Position numbers and translations under genes: made by a program. 64,000 bases of DNA. It comes from Diabrotica undecimpunctata (Eukaryota > Arthropoda > Insecta > Coleoptera > Chrysomelidae). The DNA is taken from assembly GCF_040954645.1 (NCBI RefSeq), contig NC_092803.1, positions 83,748,417-83,812,416 on the forward strand, given 5' to 3'. A model generated the notes under the pieces. That model worked only from the letters and a program-made list of their open reading frames with translations, ran no database searches and had not been told where the DNA came from. Below, in pieces: positions 19,690 to 30,045 of the stretch. The stretch's first letter is position 1. Every line of letters starts with the position of its first letter.

Positions 19690-22600
19690 AACGGGTCAGC
19701 CTTAGGGGGGCAGCTTCGACCCAAAACTTTTCCAAAGACCCTCTCATACTAATAGCTTCTTTGAAATGTCGTGAAGATAGTGTATATGTAGATGGAGAAA
19801 TAAATGGTAAAAGACATACGTTGTTGGTGGATACCGGAGCGACCAGAACCATTATACGTCCAACAGTTATAAACAGCCGTAAGAGACTGTTACCAACGAG
19901 GTTGCGACTTCGGACCGCTACAGGTGAAAATGCCAACATTCATGGAGAAATCCAGGTACAATTGGGAGTTGGAGCAGAAAAGTTCGTCCATACTGTTATA
20001 GTTGCTGACATCGAAGAGGATGTTATATTAGGAATGGACGTAATGAATATGCATGGATTCCAATTGGATTTTAAGAATAAGGTAATCAAGGTTGGCAACG
20101 AGGAGGTATTTCTTCATCCACATAATGACAACACCGTGCAAGCAGCCATTACAGAAGATACAGTCGTGCCTGCGAGAAGCGAAACGATCATAGTAGCGCG
20201 ACTACAGGGAATTGTAGACGAAGGGACACCTGTTATGATGGAGCCTTGGAACCACGACGATGAGGTTGGTCGTGGAATCATAATTGGAAAGGAATTGGTG
20301 ACTTCGGCTAAAGAAATTCCTGTGAGACTTATCAATGTCAACGACTACCCAGTGACCATCAAGAAAGAGACAAAGGTAGGAACTTGTGTACCTGTGACAT
20401 CCATAATCCGTCAGGCGACAACATCTGATAATTCCAACGACAAATTCGACCAAATGGTTGCAGTTGCAGGACAGTCTCTAAATCAGATGGAGAAAAGGAA
20501 ATTAAGGGAATTTCTTCGGCAGTATCGTGATATTTTCGTACCGAAAGGAGGAAAGACGGGAAGAACTACCGTTGTCAAGCATAAAATTGATACTGGTAAT
20601 GCTAAGCCAATTCGTCAAACAGCTCGACGATTACCACAGGCGAAAAGAGAGGAAGCTGAAACGATTGTTCAGGAAATGAAGAAAGACGGGGTGATAGAAC
20701 CTTCTACGAGCCCATGGGTCTCTCCGGTGGTCCTGGTTAAGAAGAAAGACGGAACGACAAGGTTCTGTGTGGATTACCGTTTGCTGAACAACGTTACCAA
20801 GAAAGATAGTTATCCTCTGCCTCGGATCGATGACACATTGGACACATTGGCTGGAAGTAAATTGTTTTCTACTTTGGATTTGAAGTTTGGATACTGGCAG
20901 GTAGAAATGGACCCAGTAGATAAAGAAAAGACGGCCTTCACCACAGGATCTGGATTGTGGCAATTCAACGTTATGCCATTTGGACTCTGTAATGCTCCTG
21001 CGACATTTGAGAGGCTTATGGAAAATGTGTTGAGAGGGTTATCTTGGAAAACATGCCTGGTTTATTTGGATGACATAATCGTCTTGGGGGAGACATTCGA
21101 AGAACATCTGAAGAATTTAGAAAACGTTTTTAATCGACTTAAAGCTGCCCAATTGATGTTAAACCCCAAGAAGTGCCAGCTATTTCAAGGTAAAGTCAAT
21201 TATCTGGGTCATATAGTCAGTAAAGAAGGAGTGGCCGTGGATAAGGGAAAAATCGATTCCATTAAGGAATGGCCAAAACCAACTGACAAACATCAAGTGA
21301 GAAGTTTTCTTGGACTATGTACTTACTACCGGAGGTTTATTAAGAAGTTTGCAGATATCGCTAAGCCATTAACGCGACTTACGGAGGAAGCAAGAGATTA
21401 CCGCTGGGATACAGACTGCCAAAATGCCTTTGAGACCTTGAAAAAGCATTTAATAACAGCACCAATTTTAGGGTATCCACTGCCAGAAGGAGAGTTCATC
21501 TTAGATACAGATGCAAGTAATGTGGGAATTGGAGGAGTGCTGTCTCAGATTCAAGGAGGACAGGAACGAGTCCTCGGATATTTTAGTAAAGTTCTTTCAA
21601 AACCTGAGCGGAATTATTGCGTCACGAGAAGAGAACTTCTGGCAGTAGTGAAATCAGTAGAGCACTTCTATCAATACCTCTATGGAAGGAAGTTTTTAAT
21701 CCGAACCGACCATGCCGCCCTTAAGTGGTTGATGCAGTTTAAGAATCCAGAGGGTCAGATAGCCAGGTGGATCGAACGACTCCAAGAATACGATTTTAAG
21801 ATTGAGCACCGAGCCGGAGTTAGCCACAGAAACGCTGATTCTCTTTCCAGACGGCCATGCCCAGCAGAGTGTCCCCACTGCAACAAAACGGAATCCAAGG
21901 AAGCAGCAGTGCTAAGAACGACGATTGTCAATGACGACTGGACGCCTACTAAGATAAGGGAAGAACAAGAGAGAGATCCAGTTATACAGAAAATCCGAAA
22001 ATGGAAAGAGGAAAACCGTCGACCACCTTGGCAGGAAATATCAAACCTATGCTCAGTAGTTGAGACGTATTGGGCCCAGTGGGACTCATTTATCATCGAA
22101 GATGGCTTGCTCAAACGAGTCCTGGAAAATGATGACGGTTCAGAGAAAAGAAGACAGTTGGCGACCCCAAAGAGCAGAATAGCCGAAGTACTTCGTCAGT
22201 TACACGACAGTCCATCGGGAGGGCATTTTGTTGTAAGGAAAACCCTTCAGCGAATTCGGGAACGGTTTTATTGGATGAACAGTTCCGACGACGTAAAAGA
22301 CTGGTGTAAGAAATGTACTATTTGTGCTACGAGTAACGGGCCTCACCGGAAAAGGAGAGCTCCTATGAGACAATATAATGTTGGAAGCCCGTTTGAAAGA
22401 ATAGCTTTGGACATTGCAGGGCCATTTCCAGAAAGTGAAAATGGGGGCAAGTACATGTTGGTAGTAATGGATTACTTCACTAAGTGGGTCGAGATTTACG
22501 CACTTCCAGACCAGAAGGCCGCCACCGTTGCAGATAAGTTGATCCAAGAATATATCAGCCGATTTGGAGTGCCTTTGGAGATCCATAGTGACCAAGGCAG

Positions 22601-23945
22601 GAACTTCGAAAGTGATCTATTCCAAGGAATATGTGATAGACTAGGCATGAAGAAAACAAGAACTACCGCGTATCATCCGCAATCGGATGGTATGGTAGAA
22701 CGAATGAATAGGACAGTTGGCAAGTATTTGACAAAGATGGTGTCCGATCATCAGCGAGACTGGGACCAATACCTTCCGTTCTTCACAATGGCCTACAGAT
22801 CTGCTGTTAACGAATCAACGGGCCAGACACCAGCCAGAGTCCTATTCGGACGCGAAATGCGACTACCTTGTGATCTAGAATTTGGGTGTCGACCTGGAGA
22901 AGATGTAGCAGGTGAAGATTATGTGATCGAATTACGAAGAAGAATGGACGATGTACATGAGTTGGTCCGTTCCCACCTTCAGATCGCTAGCGACCGAATG
23001 AAGAAACGGTACGATACACAAGCCGAAAAGGGTTGCTTTAAGAAGAACGACAAAGTATGGCTGTATAATCCCAAGAAGCGAAAAGGTTGTTCTCCCAAAT
23101 TGCAGCAGTTTTGGGAAGGTCCATACCTCATCATGGAGAAGATCAACGATGTCATCTACCGAATAAGCAAGATTCCGAGGGGAAAGCCGATGATAATACA
23201 CCATAACCGGTTGGCATCTTTCGAAGGTGACCACGACGTAGATGAAGAAGTGGAAGTAAACCAAGTCCAAGATGTGTCTAACCTCACGTTTGAGGAATTC
23301 ATGGGTGCCTATGGAGGTACCGGTAAAGCGAGACATGGTGTTACCACTGAAGAAAAGCAAGATCTACTCGCGCTCCCCGATGACTACTCGCTGGCCCTTA
23401 CCATCCCGGCCAGTATCAAAGACGCACCAGGGTTGGCATCCGTCTTTCGAAGGAAGTTTGGTCGAGTTGCAGAACTTCAATGCCAAGTGCCAGCTCCCGG
23501 TAAAACCTTGAAACTCCAAGATGCATCACGTTACCTTTTCTACCTGGTAACAAAAGACACTGCCCGTGACCAACCTACCTACCGAGATGTATGGGAAGCC
23601 TTACTTCAATTGAGAGGGCACGTACTAGAGTCCGACGTGCAAAAGTTAGCCATGCCAAAGTTGGAGTGCCGCCAATTAGATTGGAGGGTTATCCGAAATA
23701 TGGTGGAGGAGATCTTTAAAGACACCGAAGTCCAGGTGTTAGTCTGTTGCAATCCGCATAGTTACTGGTGCGGAGAGAAAACCGTCCCTTGTCATTTTTA
23801 TACAACTGGAAGTTGTAAAAGAGGGTCCAGTTGCCGATACCAGCATACCGTTCCAGTTCTAGTCCCAACAAGGTTCCAGGAGGAACCATCTTTTGAGAGG
23901 GGGGCAATGTTACGTAAAAATATGAGTCATAGTTTTAACCTTTAA
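19656..23945 (+). CDS. pol: Pol polyprotein: protease, RT, RNase H, integrase, plus macrodomain-like and CCCH zinc-finger tail
   Basis: The frame is open from 19656, overlapping the end of Gag in -1, so expression by -1 frameshifting is expected (AAAAC at 19682-19686 just before the Gag stop is a possible slip site). Counting residues from 19761: protease LLVDTGATRT (about 22) and ILGMDV (about 89); RT with CVDYRLLN (about 337), FGLCNAPATF (about 412) and catalytic YLDD (about 434); RNase H TDASNVGIGG (about 582); integrase HHCC zinc region (about 814-855) and DDE residues at LDIAGPF (about 882), SDQGRNF (about 942) and VERMNR (about 978); a GPY/chromo-like segment near 1112. Unusually, about 1206-1330 reads like a macrodomain (PGLASVFRRKFG, YLVTKDTARDQPTY, MPKLECRQLDW, MVEEIF). 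It is followed by a C-x7-C-x5-C-x3-H zinc finger at about 1343-1361. The frame ends 38 bases inside the 3' LTR. Confidence 0.93.
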   Translation, partial: RKSRNSPSGKLERVSLRGAASTQNFSKDPLILIASLKCREDSVYVDGEINGKRHTLLVDTGATRTIIRPTVINSRKRLLPTRLRLRTATGENANIHGEIQVQLGVGAEKFVHTVIVADIEEDVILGMDVMNMHGFQLDFKNKVIKVGNEEVFLHPHNDNTVQAAITEDTVVPARSETIIVARLQGIVDEGTPVMMEPWNHDDEVGRGIIIGKELVTSAKEIPVRLINVNDYPVTIKKETKVGTCVPVTSIIRQATTSDNSNDKFDQMVAVAGQSLNQMEKRKLREFLRQYRDIFVPKGGKTGRTTVVKHKIDTGNAKPIRQTARRLPQAKREEAETIVQEMKKDGVIEPSTSPWVSPVVLVKKKDGTTRFCVDYRLLNNVTKKDSYPLPRIDDTLDTLAGSKLFSTLDLKFGYWQVEMDPVDKEKTAFTTGSGLWQFNVMPFGLCNAPATFERLMENVLRGLSWKTCLVYLDDIIVLGETFEEHLKNLENVFNRLKAAQLMLNPKKCQLFQGKVNYLGHIVSKEGVAVDKGKIDSIKEWPKPTDKHQVRSFLGLCTYYRRFIKKFADIAKPLTRLTEEARDYRWDTDCQNAFETLKKHLITAPILGYPLPEGEFILDTDASNVGIGGVLSQIQGGQERVLGYFSKVLSKPERNYCVTRRELLAVVKSVEHFYQYLYGRKFLIRTDHAALKWLMQFKNPEGQIARWIERLQEYDFKIEHRAGVSHRNADSLSRRPCPAECPHCNKTESKEAAVLRTTIVNDDWTPTKIREEQERDPVIQKIRKWKEENRRPPWQEISNLCSVVETYWAQWDSFIIEDGLLKRVLENDDGSEKRRQLATPKSRIAEVLRQLHDSPSGGHFVVRKTLQRIRERFYWMNSSDDVKDWCKKCTICATSNGPHRKRRAPMRQYNVGSPFERIALDIAGPFPESENGGKYMLVVMDYFTKWVEIYALPDQKAATVADKLIQEYISRFGVPLEIHSDQGRNFESDLFQGICDRLGMKKTRTTAYHPQSDGMVERMNRTVGKYLTKMVSDHQRDWDQYLPFFTMAYRSAVNESTGQTPARVLFGREMRLPCDLEFGCRPGEDVAGEDYVIELRRRMDDVHELVRSHLQIASDRMKKRYDTQAEKGCFKKNDKVWLYNPKKRKGCSPKLQQFWEGPYLIMEKINDVIYRISKIPRGKPMIIHHNRLASFEGDHDVDEEVEVNQVQDVSNLTFEEFMGAYGGTGKARHGVTTEEKQDLLALPDDYSLALTIPASIKDAPGLASVFRRKFGRVAELQCQVPAPGKTLKLQDASRYLFYLVTKDTARDQPTYRDVWEALLQLRGHVLESDVQKLAMPKLECRQLDWRVIRNMVEEIFKDTEVQVLVCCNPHSYWCGEKTVPCHFYTTGSCKRGSSCRYQHTVPVLVPTRFQEEPSFERGAMLRKNMSHSFNL
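23895..23907 (+). promoter_or_regulatory. Polypurine tract
   Basis: GAGAGGGGGGCAA lies immediately before the 3' LTR TGTTACG. It would prime plus-strand DNA synthesis. It is also inside the Pol reading frame. Confidence 0.85.
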
Positions 23946-24274
23946 AACATGTTTTTATTCACTAATAATTCTGTTTTATTGTAGAAATTTTGGCGAAAGA
24001 TCTAGATTCAAATTATGGTGAATCATCCAACTAGATGCTTCTCGATTTTTCGATGCAAGACAATGCGATCTTTCGATGCTGTTCTAGTATATCAGGATTT
24101 CGTATATAAATACAACATTTTTATATGGAGGGACAGTTAATTCTCAAGACCCGCGCTCGCGAATTTGTTACGTACGGATATAATAAATTATTGTCAGATA
24201 AGTTAATATAAATAAAGAAATAAATTAAATCCGTAAGTGTTATAAATATTGAACCTTTTAATAAATTCACAACA
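23908..24274 (+). repeat. 3' LTR of the gypsy element
   Basis: 367 bases, read as identical to the 5' LTR, followed by the ATAG target duplication at 24275-24278. The Pol stop codon (23943-23945) falls inside it. Confidence 0.95.
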
Positions 24275-24278
24275 ATAG

Positions 24279-25625
24279 TATTTAACTTAAAATTATATAT
24301 TACATAGTATATTGTAAATTTAACTTTTGTACCTGTTTAATGCAATTATTACCAAAATGTATTTTTTGGCAATTATACCAGAAAAAATTATATTAACTTC
24401 GATAATTCCGAATACGTTAAAGCACTTAGAAATGTGATTATATATAGTGATTCGAGTAATAAAGAAAATTTTATAGACGACAGTGACATCGATACAGTGG
24501 TGACTATCCGGGAATTTGAAGGGGAATCTGAACCAGAACAAAATGCGAGAGAATATGTGGTGGAACATGACAATCTTGGCTGTATGAAGCATTTCAGAGA
24601 AAAAAGGTTAATGGGATTTATTATTGGAAATGGCATAAAACTTAATTATACCAATACATACATATTATTTAATTTAAATGCTTATCTTTAAGCTACAGAA
24701 AATGAATACCATATTAGAATACCATAGAATAATGAATTCCATATTTTTTTACAACGGAAATGTCGAAATTTTTACTTTTATAATTATTTCCTGTCTATAC
24801 CACTTTTTTAAAATACCTATAGATTTAAATAAATATTATATATTATTATTATTTTCAATTACTGCTAAAAATATTATAAATAAAGATGCGTTGTCGCAGA
24901 TACGAGCAACAATTCTTGTTTCTTTGGTGGGCGCGCTTGTCGGAAGGTTCAACACGCCAGCAAAGACTGTCTTCATTGTCTGTAAGTCTAAACAAATTCT
25001 AATGACACATTTTCTCTATATATCCAACGGTAAATATTCTAGAGACTACTTCTATATCAGTAACCACTTGTTTCCATTATCTTTCCATGACTATTACCAA
25101 ATGCCGCGTCCTGTCACACGTGTAGAATCATAAAAATCAAAATAAAAATAGTTGCCGCACCCTGAAAGTAATCCACCTACGTCAAAAACCTTTTTGTCTA
25201 ACTACGCCGTGGCGTTTAAGTTGATTATATTGCAACGCGCCATTGTAATCCGTAAATTGTATCTAGGAAAATAACAAACAGGAAAATGCGTTCTCAGAAC
25301 ATATAGCCAATTAGATTATTAATATAAAATTAGAGTCGTTTAATTTGAAGAAAACATACGGTTGGGTATTTTAATACAACAATGCAGAGTTTAGGGAATA
25401 ATAGAAAAGTTTTTAGAGTGGTAATGACCCTACAAAGTATAGAAAATTAGGTGAAAATAAATAATAAAATAAAATGTCACACAAAGTTATAGTCAATAAA
25501 AGAGTAAGACAACGAAATCCATTGTCATGTTTTTGTTTCAGAGAAAGTTCTAATGGAAGCGGGTATACACAGAACAGGGTTTGTCTCTCATAAGAAGCAC
25601 TAACTCCTTGTATTTGCTGATATAA
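24279..25625. other. Unassigned AT-rich DNA
   Basis: Two open frames (24434-24691 and 24678-25133, + strand) have no recognisable domain. The first is acidic (S-D-S-S-N-K-E-N-F-I-D-D-S-D-I-D) and could be the N-terminus of a decayed piggyBac-like transposase, but nothing downstream supports that. Confidence 0.3.
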
Positions 25626-25639
25626 TATGCAAGACTGGC

Positions 25640-25958
25640 AAGAAGTATACAAACGGATTAAAACGAAGAATAAAAAATTGTACTACCTTCAAGTTCAACG
25701 CCGTTTGCATGAACTTTTCCTATTTCCAAAAATAAATAAAACTTTAAAGGGACGTTGTTTCACAAGCATAGCTGACATTAAAAGCGCATCGCTGATAGAA
25801 CTAAAGGCTATCCCAAAGATCGAGTTTGAGAAGTATTTTAAGGATTGGCATAAGTGCATAATATCTGATGGGGCTACTTTAAAGAAGACAACATTAATAT
25901 TGACGAATAAATAAATATTTTTTTCAAAAAACGAAAATTCTTTTGAACACACCTCGTA
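25640..25958 (+). pseudogene. Mariner-type transposase C-terminus with 3' terminal repeat
   Basis: The + strand frame contains LHELFLFPKINKTLKGRCF, then ELKAIPKIEFEKYFKDWHKC. This is the conserved end of mariner-like transposases (H-x-F-x-F-P-x-L-K ... G-x-x-F, then F-x-x-W-x-x-x-x-x-x-C). The catalytic Asp residues lie upstream and are absent. Shortly after the stop, TTTGAACACACCTCGTA at 25942-25958 followed by TA looks like the right terminal inverted repeat and TA target. It is a 5'-deleted, inactive copy. Confidence 0.75.
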
Positions 25959-25960
25959 TA

Positions 25961-26435
25961 CATAAAAAGGACCTGTATCACTTCTTTGATATAGAACTTG
26001 TTCTCTTAAATTTTCTGAAAAATTATTAGAAGTTTTATTACTTAAGTACAGTTTCTCCGTTAATTTATTTTGAGTTACCGTCTCGTGTGTTGTATATATT
26101 TGATTTTATTTGTTCTATATTAATATCTTCGTCCATCCAGCTAATATCTGGAGGTCTCCCCGCATCGTCCATCTTTAGTTTTCAATAAATTAACTCTTTA
26201 TCAATTCGAATTACCGTATCTAAACGGGAACCCCGAATGGGGATAAAATAAATTTAAATACACTTAACTTTTATTTTTCTTGATCATTGGGAATGAAAAG
26301 CTATTAAGAGTCAGTGAAAACGGGCTTTACAAGCCCAAAATGTATATGTCAGTGATGTCAAAAACTAAATGAGACTTAAAATATTTTGACAGTGGTGTAA
26401 CAAACTATTAACACCAAAATTACATAAATTAAAGT
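25961..26435. other. Unassigned AT-rich DNA
   Basis: No gene is recognised. GGGAACCCCGAATGGGGATAAA near 26228 may be part of the 3' end of the neighbouring minus-strand gypsy fragment. Confidence 0.25.
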
Positions 26436-26439
26436 AAAC

Positions 26440-27036
26440 GAAAGAGTGTTTAGTGATATGAAAAGGTTCGATTCTGTTTCCCTATGCCCAGTGTCAACTT
26501 CGTAGATTGAGTTGGAAATCTTGTTTAATATTTTGTATGGTCCAATCTTCATCTTACTTCTTTCTATTTAGACGGTTTCGATTTATGTAGACCGAAACGC
26601 TTTTATTGTAATTTTGTGATTTTTTTTTATTTACCAAAACAATATTTTTTTCTCCTTCTAATAAATATTTTGGTGCTTTTGTATACATCTGTATATCTGT
26701 CTTTAGCAAATACTGATTTATATTTTTATTAATCAGTTCCTCAATTTCTGATTGTTGATTTAAATCTGATTGATTAATTCTTATCTGAAAATTGTCTGTA
26801 TTTATAGTTATACACTCCTTAAAATTTATTTCATATTTGTATACCTCATTAATTTTTTCTTTTAGGAATTTTAATATGTTACCTGGAAACCCAGGAATAT
26901 AAACATTATCTAAAATTGATGTATTCTCAATTTCTTTAGAGTTGTTGTATTGTGTGATCCTTGGATCTTCGTTTTGATTTAATCCAAAACTCTTGATACA
27001 ATCTAACCCAATTAAAAAATCGTAATCATAACCCAA
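26440..27036 (-). pseudogene. Gypsy-like Pol fragment (protease end fused to integrase tail)
   Basis: The minus strand begins with DYDFLIGLDCIKSFGLNQNE, matching the flap/second half of a retropepsin (I-L-I-G-L-D). It continues into an Asn/Ile-rich linker, then EEKN-type residues and V-L-V-N-K-K-K-S. After a stop at 26554 another frame reads KMKIGPYKILNKISNSIYEV (about 26550-26490), the GPY-type module at the end of gypsy integrases (K-x-G-P-(Y/F)-x-I-x-x-I-x-x-x-x-Y-x-(L/V)). RT, RNase H and the integrase core are missing, so this is an internally deleted remnant unrelated in sequence to the 17.9-24.3 kb element. Confidence 0.6.
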
Positions 27037-28765
27037 ACAAAATTTTTAAACATACATATTTAAATGCACTCATGCAAGCCTAGCATATTCCATAAGCTTT
27101 AATTTTAATTAAAGCATATTGTTAAGCAATAAGCACTCTGGTTAAGTTCTTTTTCTTTTGGTTCTTGTTGTTCTTAATATATGTATATGCTTAACTGCTT
27201 GTTCTGAAAGCTGGTGTTATTTCGTTCTTTTTTATGCTTTTGGATATTTTTGTTGATATCTAGCCTGTATATGTAATCGAGCAGACGATATTATACTGGG
27301 TTCTCTGCTGGTGGAAAGACTAATTTCAGAGCTTTCTTTTTGGTTTTTGGTTTAAAATTTTGTTTATTATTTGGTCGTTGTACCCATTGTTTACTGATAT
27401 TTGCTGAATGATATTTAATTATATCTCAAAGTTATTTCTTAACATGGGAATATCTGTTAATCTATGTAACATTATATGGTAGGCTGCTATTTATGTTGTA
27501 TATAATGGGATGATGGATTGTGTATAGTTGTGTCAGTATGGGTAGGTTTATCAAATACCGAAAACTCATCTTTGTTTTCAAACAATAAACAAAATTTTAA
27601 ACCAAGACCAATCAGTTTCAGAACCTTTTTAAACACTTTAGATATTTTAAGTATATTTTTTTAATCAACGCCTACATATTATTTTTTGTCGATTAATATA
27701 CACCTTACAGATGTTATTTCTATAACACAGCTAATTATAGAGTTTCTTCTTCATAATTACCATTTACTGTCATCAAAACCGTTCGTTTGATTGTTTTCAA
27801 CACATCTTGAAAACAAACAACTCCAGAAAATTGTGAAAGTCTCCTTCGGGATTTATTATTTATAAACTTGCTCGGCTGAACAAATTATTTCAAAAGAAAC
27901 TGGTGGTGGTGGTTGACCGTATTAAAATGTGGCCTATCTAAAAGATCTAAAAATATGGCACACACATACAACACGCTTTATCCCACTAAACGATCAACGG
28001 TTGAACGACCCCAATACGTTCTTTGTTACAAAAAATTTAGATTTTATATCTATTTTATTTTCATTAAAAAATTCTATCAAAAAAAAATAATGTTTAGAGT
28101 CTTCGATTTTTAAATTAATAACAAATATAAACGAATATAACAGTTCTGTTAGTCCTTTATTTTTTTTGTGGCGATTTCTTTACGACTTCTTTGTTCGTTT
28201 TATAATATTACATGTAGGTATACTTAATGACATAAAATTTCGAACAACCAGTAAAAGATTGTTTATTTTGTTAAAATGTTATAAAATTCGTTATACAGAC
28301 ACTTAATCAAGCAAATTATCAAGATTTTAAGGTTATTAATTTTACGTTCTATCTGAATAGATTTTTTATCGATTTATGACATTCGGTAAATTAAATTTAT
28401 GGCGATTTGGGCGATATTAGTATAACAACGAATTTAGAAGCTCATAGATGGTTATTGCTCATCGCATCGTCTTTCGTTTTAAATGTAAATAAAAAAGGTT
28501 TGTAACTCGGTCGATAGAGGCGCTGATAACGAAATTGATAGCACTATTAATACAAACTTTTGATAATCACTATGAGCAGAAGATTTGGTTGAGTGGTAAA
28601 ACACGCGGTTATTATTATGAAGTATCGAAGCCCAGATCGATTTTTTAAATGTTTGTTATGTATAGCGTTTTATTTTTTTATTACACTATTTTTATAGGTA
28701 CTATATGAAAAAAAATTAATATAAAAAATTCATAGGTACACAGAAAATATTAATTCTTGTATGTA
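27037..28765. other. Unassigned AT-rich DNA with a weak tRNA-like segment
   Basis: No protein family is seen. TCGATAGAGGCGCTGATAA at 28512-28530 recurs in reverse at about 39659-39677, so a short dispersed repeat is present. TTGGTTGAGTGGTAAAACAC ... GTATCGAAGCC (28588-28632) faintly resembles A and B boxes of a decayed tRNA-derived SINE. Confidence 0.3.
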
Positions 28766-28770
28766 ATAAT

Positions 28771-30045
28771 CCAGTCGTCAGAGACGAAAATGCCACTGAA
28801 CCTCTAAAAATGATACGAACAAGCTGAATTTTGCCGAGAATATTAATTTTGGGCCCCAAAAAAGATGCAAAAAGGTTTACTACTTTTACCCCCGGGCTTC
28901 CCCCTAAAATACCCACGCAGGGAGGAAAAAGCAAACGAATCGATTTACACAGAATCTGTACACCGTAGAAAAAAAGTAATTCAAATAAAAAATGTAGCTG
29001 AGATAATTTTAAACAAAAATATTTATAAGCATTTTTTGTGTAGAATGAACCGTTCTCTTAGAAACAAAGCTTAAAGCGACCGTCGATTTTGAATGACAGT
29101 CACGCGCGCGAAATCAATGTTCAATAAAATTTGTATCAGCTCGACGGTAAAAATTCGATACCTTTTGATTCAAGTGACTTATCTACGAAAATCAATATGA
29201 GTTTTAAGGTAAAGAGTTTAGTTTTTGTATGCAGTTTTTGTATTTTGCCGCAAATAAGCTCAGATTTTATACAGGTGTTAAGTAAATTAACGTGGCGGGA
29301 TTTTTGCCATTTTTTATGATTCTCATGAGTACAATACAATATATCCTTTTCATTGACTGTCCACTATGAAGTTTTGATTACTAGAGCCTAACCTTTAAAA
29401 GCTACAGCATAAAATTTTAGTTTTGCGTTTTAACAACAAATATGATTAAAAAATTAAAAAGATTATCTCTAAAAATGAAAAGTTTACTACAGCTGGTCAA
29501 TGAAAGTGATCAATTTTATTGATTTCACGAGAATCGTAAAAAATAGCAAAAATCGCGACACGTTAATTTATTTAACACCTTTATAAAAACTGAGTTTATT
29601 ACCGGCAAAGTACAAAAACTGCATACGAAAGCATATTTGCCTTTAAAACACATCTTGATTTTTGTCGATAGGACATTTGGATCAATATCCAATTTTACCG
29701 TCCAGCTGATACAAATTTTATTGAACATTGATTTCGCGCGCGTAACTGACAAGCAAAATCGACGGTCGCTTCAAGCATTATTTCTAAGTGAACGGTTCAT
29801 TCTACACAAACAATGCTTATAACCATTTTTGTTTAAAATTATCTTAGCTACATTTCTTATTTGAAACATTTTTTTACGGTGTACAGATTCTTGGTAAATC
29901 GATTTTTTCACGGGGGGATTTAGGGGGAAGCCCGGGAGTAAAAGTGTTAAAGTTTCTTGCATCTTTTTGGTGTCCCAAAATTAATATTCTCGGCAAAATT
30001 CAGCTTGTTCGTATGATTTTTAGGGGTCAACTCTCTGACGACTGG
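28771..30045. mobile_element. Foldback element with ~550-bp inverted arms
   Basis: CCAGTCGTCAGAGACG at 28771 and CTGACGACTGG ending at 30045 are the tips of long inverted arms (about 28771-29320 and 29530-30045). The inner blocks are easy to pair: GGCTTCCCCCTAAA/TTTAGGGGGAAGCCCGGG, AATGAACCGTTCTCTTAGAAA/TTTCTAAGTGAACGGTTCATT and CGCGCGCGAAATCAATGTTCA/its complement. The arms differ at roughly one base in eight or ten. A possible TA target lies just outside. Each arm has an open frame of 60-70 codons (28865-29074 + and 29962-29771 -) whose products are similar; no transposase is recognisable. Confidence 0.8.

Larger units (their letters stand above)
17921..24274 (+). mobile_element. Complete Ty3/gypsy (mdg3-like) LTR retrotransposon, apparently young
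   Basis: Two 367-bp LTRs that read as identical bound a 6354-bp element flanked by the 4-bp target duplication ATAG (17917-17920 and 24275-24278). It has a tRNA-Leu-type primer-binding site, Gag with SAP domain and zinc knuckle, and a Pol frame open from protease to an unusual C-terminal extension; a polypurine tract precedes the 3' LTR. No envelope gene is present. LTRs are identical at the moment of insertion, so the lack of differences and the open frames show that insertion was recent and the copy may be competent. Domain order protease-RT-RNase H-integrase places it in Ty3/gypsy. The PBS type and absence of env suggest the mdg3/Micropia side. Confidence 0.95.

Noticed and set aside
22932..23360. 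142-codon minus-strand open frame inside the gypsy element
   Set aside because: It is a shadow of the Pol frame, as are the other minus-strand frames between 18.5 and 23.9 kb.
17921..24274. Possibility that the gypsy element is an endogenous retrovirus with an envelope gene
   Set aside because: The Pol stop lies inside the 3' LTR and no third frame follows integrase. The extra C-terminal region resembles a macrodomain and zinc finger and does not look like a membrane glycoprotein.
24678..25133. 151-codon open frame with hydrophobic stretches
   Set aside because: AT-rich composition alone produces such frames. No domain, splice signals or conservation pattern could be seen.
27913..28113. Short open frame near 28 kb
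   Set aside because: No motif is present, and the composition is typical of random AT-rich DNA.
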